DNA from: Phenylobacterium sp.
Lineage (GTDB): Bacteria; Pseudomonadota; Alphaproteobacteria; Caulobacterales; Caulobacteraceae
Assembly: GCA_028290925.1 (NCBI GenBank)
Contig: JAQGIX010000028.1
Span: forward strand, 1 to 8,072
Length of the DNA: 8,072 bases
Direction of reading: 5' to 3'
Program-made: the position numbers and the translations under genes
The notes under the pieces: model-generated
What the model saw: only the letters and a program-made list of their open reading frames with translations
Databases searched by the model: none
What the model was told of the DNA's origin: nothing
In this document: positions 4,983-8,072 of the stretch, in pieces
How positions within the stretch are numbered: position 1 is the first letter of the stretch
Layout: every line of letters starts with the position of its first letter

Positions 4983-7169
4983 TCAGGGCTCGTATTCGAA
5001 CCCGCTCGGCTTGGCCTTGGCGGTCGCCCCGAAGGTGTAGACCACGCCCACCAACGCCACCCGGCCCAGCTGGTGGCGCAGGAAGTCGTCGCGCAGTTGC
5101 GGCGTGCTGATCAGGCGCTGCTGCCGCTGCCCGTCGAACAGGTCGGTCACCGTGACCACCGCGGCGAGATCGGGCCGAATCTGCCGCCGATAGCCGAGGT
5201 TCACCAGGTTGATCGCGCTGATCTCGCCCTGCGGCGTCAGCCGCTTGTCGGTGCGGCTGACGGAGATCTGGCCGGTGTCCTTCGATGTCGGCCGGTAGTC
5301 GAGGCTCGCCTTGAGGTTCAGCCCGGTGGTGGACTTGGTCCCCGTGGCGCCCAGCGCCGCGGCGTCGATCTCGGCCACGAAGAGGTCGCCGCTCAGGTTG
5401 TAGGACAGGCGGCTCCCGAGCTTGCCGCCCGCGGTGAACGCCACCCCGCCCGCCTGGCTCAGCGGCAGGTTCATCTTGGTCGCCAGCACCACGTCGGCGC
5501 TGATCGCCCGCAGGACGTCGGTGACGCTGTTCTTGTCGCGGCGGTAGTAGGCCGTGGCGCCGTAGTTCAGCCGGGCGCCGGAATAGAGGTAGCCCAGCTC
5601 GTAGGACCAGGTGTCCTGCGGGCGCAGGTCGGGATTGCCGGCCCGCAGGTTGTGGATGTCCTGGTGGTCGGCGAAGGGGTTCAGCGCCTCCGGGTCGGGC
5701 CGGGTCACCCGGCGGCTGACGCTGGCGGTGAGCTTGCCGTCGTCGCCGATGCCGCGGTCCAGGTGGAGGCTGGGATAGGCGGCGATGTCGTTGCGGCCGC
5801 CCGCCAGATCGCCGGTGATCTGCAGGGTCGCGACGTGGGTGGCCTCGACGCGCAATCCCGCCTGCAGCCGCCACGGCCCGAGCGGCGTCTCGAATTGCCC
5901 GTAGGCGGCGTTCACCTGCTGGCGATAGCGGAAGTGGTTGGTCACCGCCGGGTTGATGGTCGCCGGGCCGCTGGCGGACGCCAGGGTGTCGCCGACGTTG
6001 TCGAAGGCGTTGCGGTCGTCCTCAAGGTCGTAGCCCAGCCTCACCTCCCGATCGTGCGCCATCGGCAGGTCGTAGTCGGCGCTGAGCTCGGTCTTGATGA
6101 GGTCGAGGCTGAGGCGCAGGTCATCGAAGGTGGGCGGGCCGGCCGGCAGGGTTGAGGTGTTCCGGTAGGCGTAGCGCTCACGCTCGCGGGTCATGCTCCG
6201 CTGCAGGGCGAGGCTGAGCGTCTCGCCCGGACGCCAGAGTTTCTGGTCGAAGTGCAGGCCCTCCGCGCCGTCCATGCTCCACTCGTGGCCGTCGCTGTGG
6301 CGGCTGGACAGCGCCGTCGGCGACTGGCGCGGCGGGCCGCTCGTGTCGCCCTGGTCGAAGTAGCGCGTGCCGGTCAGCTCGCGGTGGCTGAACGACAGCC
6401 CCGCGGATTGCCGGTCGTTGAACTCATAGTCGAGGCCGCCCTTCACCGAGGGCGCCAGGCGATGGAAATGCTCGTCGATCCGCTGGTGGCTTTCGACCGC
6501 CGCGCCGGTGGCCGGATCGACCTCGACCCGGTCGGAGCTGCTCAGCCGCTCCTTGACGTCATGCCGCAATCCGATGCCGCCGGAAGCCTTCAGCCGGCCG
6601 ATGTTGTAGCTGCCGTTGAGGCCCAGCACATAGCGGCCGTAGTCGCCGGCGCTCGCCTGGGCGGCGCCGGAGAAGCCGTCGCGACGGGTCTTCTTGGTGA
6701 TGATGTTGATCACGCCGCCGGAGCCTTCCGCCCGGTATTGCGCCGGCGGATTGGCCATCACCTCGATGCGGTCGATCTCGTTGGCCGGGAACTGCAGCAG
6801 GCTCAGGCCCCGCGTGGCGCCCGTGAACTGCGCCGAGGGCTTGCCGTCGACCAGCACCGTGACGTTGGGATCGCCGCGCAGGCTGAGGTTCCCGTCCGCA
6901 TCCACCGTGACGGAGGGCAGGTTGTTCAGCACCTCGGCGGCCGAGCCGGCGGTGGCCTGCAGATCGGCGTTCACGGTGTAGACCGTGCGGTCCACAAGGC
7001 TCTGGGTCTGCGGCCGCTCAGCGGTGACCACGACGCCCTCGATCGCGGACGGGTCCGCCGCCTTGGCTGGCGCGGCCTTGGGCGCCGCCGTCGGAGGCGC
7101 GGTCTGGGCCGCCACCGGGCTCGCCGAGGCGAGCGCCACCACCGCCAGGGACGCGACGTGGTGCTTCAT
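4983..7169 (-). CDS. TonB-dependent outer-membrane receptor (OMP_b-brl_3-like barrel)
   Basis: This 728-residue outer-membrane receptor has a signal peptide (residues 1-21, VAAQ cleavage region), then an Ala/Pro-rich linker (23-42). A TonB-box-like stretch follows (EGVVVTAERP, about 44-53), then a plug domain (about 60-158) with LNNLPSVTVDADGNLSLRG, VTVLVDGKP, EIDRIEVMANPPAQYRAEGSGG and INIITKK. The rest is a long beta-barrel of alternating strands, matching the pattern of the TonB-receptor branch with an OMP_b-brl_3 barrel. It ends with VALVGVVYTFG followed by 13 extra residues, so the last strand is not terminal. Such receptors import ligands (iron chelates, sugars, vitamins, peptides) using TonB energy. 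The ligand cannot be told here. No N-terminal signalling domain is present, so it is a plain transporter rather than a transducer. ATG 7167-7169 directly precedes the signal peptide, with GGAG upstream at an 11-base spacing. An upstream open frame exists but has no such support. Confidence 0.92.
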   Translation of the reverse strand: MKHHVASLAVVALASASPVAAQTAPPTAAPKAAPAKAADPSAIEGVVVTAERPQTQSLVDRTVYTVNADLQATAGSAAEVLNNLPSVTVDADGNLSLRGDPNVTVLVDGKPSAQFTGATRGLSLLQFPANEIDRIEVMANPPAQYRAEGSGGVINIITKKTRRDGFSGAAQASAGDYGRYVLGLNGSYNIGRLKASGGIGLRHDVKERLSSSDRVEVDPATGAAVESHQRIDEHFHRLAPSVKGGLDYEFNDRQSAGLSFSHRELTGTRYFDQGDTSGPPRQSPTALSSRHSDGHEWSMDGAEGLHFDQKLWRPGETLSLALQRSMTRERERYAYRNTSTLPAGPPTFDDLRLSLDLIKTELSADYDLPMAHDREVRLGYDLEDDRNAFDNVGDTLASASGPATINPAVTNHFRYRQQVNAAYGQFETPLGPWRLQAGLRVEATHVATLQITGDLAGGRNDIAAYPSLHLDRGIGDDGKLTASVSRRVTRPDPEALNPFADHQDIHNLRAGNPDLRPQDTWSYELGYLYSGARLNYGATAYYRRDKNSVTDVLRAISADVVLATKMNLPLSQAGGVAFTAGGKLGSRLSYNLSGDLFVAEIDAAALGATGTKSTTGLNLKASLDYRPTSKDTGQISVSRTDKRLTPQGEISAINLVNLGYRRQIRPDLAAVVTVTDLFDGQRQQRLISTPQLRDDFLRHQLGRVALVGVVYTFGATAKAKPSGFEYEP

Positions 7170-7182
7170 CTGGGTACTGACT

Positions 7183-7280
7183 CCTGAGGCGCGCCTGCGC
7201 GCGTCAGGCTTAGGCGCAAGATCGTGACGCCTGATGTCAGGGCCGCGGAAACCCGGCAAGGGGGTTGCGGCCCGATCAGG
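7183..7280. promoter_or_regulatory. Cluster of CCTGA/TCAGG half-sites in front of the TonB receptor
   Basis: CCTGA occurs at 7183-7187 and 7230-7234, and its complement TCAGG at 7204-7208, 7237-7241 and 7276-7280. The pair at 7230-7241 forms a compact palindrome, CCTGATGTCAGG. Five copies in 98 bases upstream of a receptor gene suggest an operator, and the first copy overlaps the receptor's ribosome-binding site. The regulator is unknown. No recognisable Fur box was seen. Confidence 0.4.
7240..7273 (-). terminator. Terminator-like hairpin downstream of the RTX gene
   Basis: Read on either strand, GGGCCGC (7240-7246) pairs with GCGGCCC (7267-7273), and inside it AACCC (7250-7254) pairs with GGGTT (7262-7266). 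This gives 12 base pairs with a three-base bulge and a 7-base loop. On the minus strand it begins 18 bases after the RTX stop codon. No T-run follows. It probably separates the RTX transcript from the TonB receptor gene. Confidence 0.5.
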
Positions 7281-7291
7281 GCCCGGCCGAT

Positions 7292-8072
7292 CTAGCCGCC
7301 GAAGATCCAGCCCGCCGGCAGGGCCGTAAGCTGCACGTTCTGCAGCACCATCTGGTCGCCGTTGCCCATGTCGATGACGGTGTCCGCACCCACCTGGCTC
7401 ACCGTATAGACGGTGCCCGGATCGAGCTGCACGTGGTCGCCCTTGGCCGCGCTGAAGCCGATCACCTTGTCGATCCCGGCCCCTGAGAAGGTGTGGAAGG
7501 TGTCGGGACCCGAACCGCCCTGGATCGTGTCGTTTCCGCGGTCGCCCGAGATCCACTGCACGCCGGAGCCGGCGGTGATGAAGTCGTCCCCCTGGCCGCC
7601 GCGGATCACGTCGTGTCCGCTGCCGCCCTGGAGGGTGTCGGCGCCGAGGTTGCCCAAGAGGATGTTGTCGCTGGCGTGGGCGATGATCAGGTCGTTGCCC
7701 TGGCCGCCCACCAGCCAGTCGTCGCCGCCCGCCCCGCCGTCGAGGGTGTCGTCGCCCTTGTTGCCGTTGATGTCGTCGAACCCTGACCCGCCCTGGATCG
7801 AGTCGTTGCCGTCGCCGCCGCGCAGGTAGTCGCCGCCCGCCCAGCCGGTGATGGTGTCGTTGCCGGCCCCGCCGTCGATGGAGGTGGCGCTGGCGCTGGC
7901 CTGCAGGTGGTCGTCGCCGGCCGTGGGCGTGTTGGGCGGGGGCGGCGCGCCCGCCCCGACGCTCACCGTATAGGTGCCGGCGTAGCCGTCGACGAAGGCG
8001 CCGGCCTCCACATAGAAGATGCCGCTGGCCGGGGCGATGAAGGTGATGTTCGAATCCGGATTGGACCCGTCG
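7292..8072 (-). CDS. RTX calcium-binding secreted protein, C-terminal part (5' end outside window)
   Basis: The frame is open to the window edge, so only the last 259 or so residues are visible. The GTG at 8011 is not a real start, because conserved sequence precedes it. The first visible part (SNITFIAPASGIFYVEAGAF, through about 7955) resembles a PPC-type beta-sandwich domain common ahead of RTX repeats. A Pro-rich linker (PPPPNTPT) follows, then about fourteen glycine/aspartate nonapeptide repeats. The last segment has the form VIGFSAAKGDHVQLDPGTVY and TVIDMGNGDQMVL, ending WIFGG, a familiar C-terminus of calcium-binding proteins in Caulobacterales. RTX proteins leave the cell unfolded through type I secretion, using C-terminal signals, and fold on binding extracellular calcium. 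The N-terminal activity, for instance a protease or other enzyme, cannot be judged. No type I secretion gene is visible in the window. Confidence 0.92.
   Translation of the reverse strand, partial: DGSNPDSNITFIAPASGIFYVEAGAFVDGYAGTYTVSVGAGAPPPPNTPTAGDDHLQASASATSIDGGAGNDTITGWAGGDYLRGGDGNDSIQGGSGFDDINGNKGDDTLDGGAGGDDWLVGGQGNDLIIAHASDNILLGNLGADTLQGGSGHDVIRGGQGDDFITAGSGVQWISGDRGNDTIQGGSGPDTFHTFSGAGIDKVIGFSAAKGDHVQLDPGTVYTVSQVGADTVIDMGNGDQMVLQNVQLTALPAGWIFGG
7496..7879 (-). repeat. RTX nonapeptide repeat tract
   Basis: The coding repeat is based on GGxGxDxI/Lx every nine residues, beginning IDGGAGNDT and ending GGSGPDTF, about fourteen units. Units such as GGDGNDSIQ and GGQGDDFIT are canonical. 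One unit (LDGGAGGDDW) has ten residues, which shifts the register by one. Two units (IIAHASDNI and ITAGSGVQW) have lost glycines or the calcium-ligand Asp. Those positions probably bind calcium poorly or form turns. Confidence 0.9.

Noticed and set aside
3895..5874. 659-residue open frame on the minus strand across COG4280, the small protein and the TonB receptor
   Set aside because: Low-complexity Arg/Pro/Ala-rich translation typical of the opposite or shifted frame in GC-rich DNA. It conflicts with well-supported genes.
4854..6155. 433-residue + strand open frame opposite the TonB receptor
   Set aside because: Antisense shadow of the receptor. No domain is recognisable and the composition is biased. 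The + strand frame at 6252-7187 is rejected for the same reason.
7170..7291. Fur or other known iron box upstream of the TonB receptor
   Set aside because: No AT-rich 19-base palindrome of the Fur type is present. The CCTGA/TCAGG cluster does not match it.
4983..7556. Extended TonB receptor starting inside the RTX gene
   Set aside because: The signal peptide begins at the ATG at 7167-7169. The extra residues are low-complexity and overlap the RTX coding sequence.
7496..7879. Short-period repeats on the DNA level, possibly an array
   Set aside because: They are in phase with the RTX nonapeptide code (27-base period) and diverged in sequence. They have no spacer structure, so this is not a CRISPR array.

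Overview
The window is very GC-rich, densely coded DNA from what looks like an alphaproteobacterium. Caulobacterales (Caulobacter/Phenylobacterium type) is the best guess, an inference from the protein styles: a DUF6491 secreted protein, a COG4280 membrane protein, a TonB-dependent receptor with an OMP_b-brl_3-like barrel, and an RTX protein with a Caulobacterales-style C-terminus. No rRNA, tRNA, insertion sequence, CRISPR array or phage gene was seen. Both edges cut through genes.

Left part (1-2269): the window opens in the 3' part of a HAMP/HisKA sensor kinase on the + strand. It ends six bases from a convergent two-gene minus-strand operon. That operon encodes a small soluble HisKA_2-type histidine kinase (1407-2057), overlapped by 13 bases by an OmpR-family response regulator (718-1419). 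The regulator's receiver lacks two normally conserved residues. A 212-base divergent region follows. It carries two outward-facing, near-identical copies of a TGTAAGG-AAAGCG-GGCC sequence, one facing each gene set.

Middle part (2270-4971): five + strand genes follow in order: a DUF6491-type secreted protein, a canonical OmpR-family response regulator with no kinase beside it, a secreted PepSY-domain protein, a COG4280 membrane protein with a clear internal duplication carrying E-x-x-E pairs, and a 72-residue two-helix membrane protein joined to it by an ATGA overlap. TGTAAGG recurs in the loop and right arm of a strong hairpin between the regulator and the PepSY gene. The layout suggests a two-component regulon with an envelope or metal-related output. 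The substrate cannot be read from the sequence.

Right part (4972-8072): on the minus strand, a TonB-dependent outer-membrane receptor (4983-7169) lies downstream of the C-terminal part of an RTX calcium-binding secreted protein (7292 to beyond the edge). The 122-base gap between them holds a terminator-like hairpin and five CCTGA/TCAGG pentamers, including a 12-base palindrome, a plausible operator for the receptor.

How they may act together (inference): the two two-component systems sense and regulate, the PepSY and DUF6491 proteins sit in the periplasm, COG4280 plus its small partner sit in the inner membrane, and the TonB receptor imports or senses a ligand at the outer membrane. The best candidate for something undescribed is the regulator-PepSY-COG4280-small membrane protein module, together with the atypical HisKA_2/OmpR pair and the shared TGTAAGG element.
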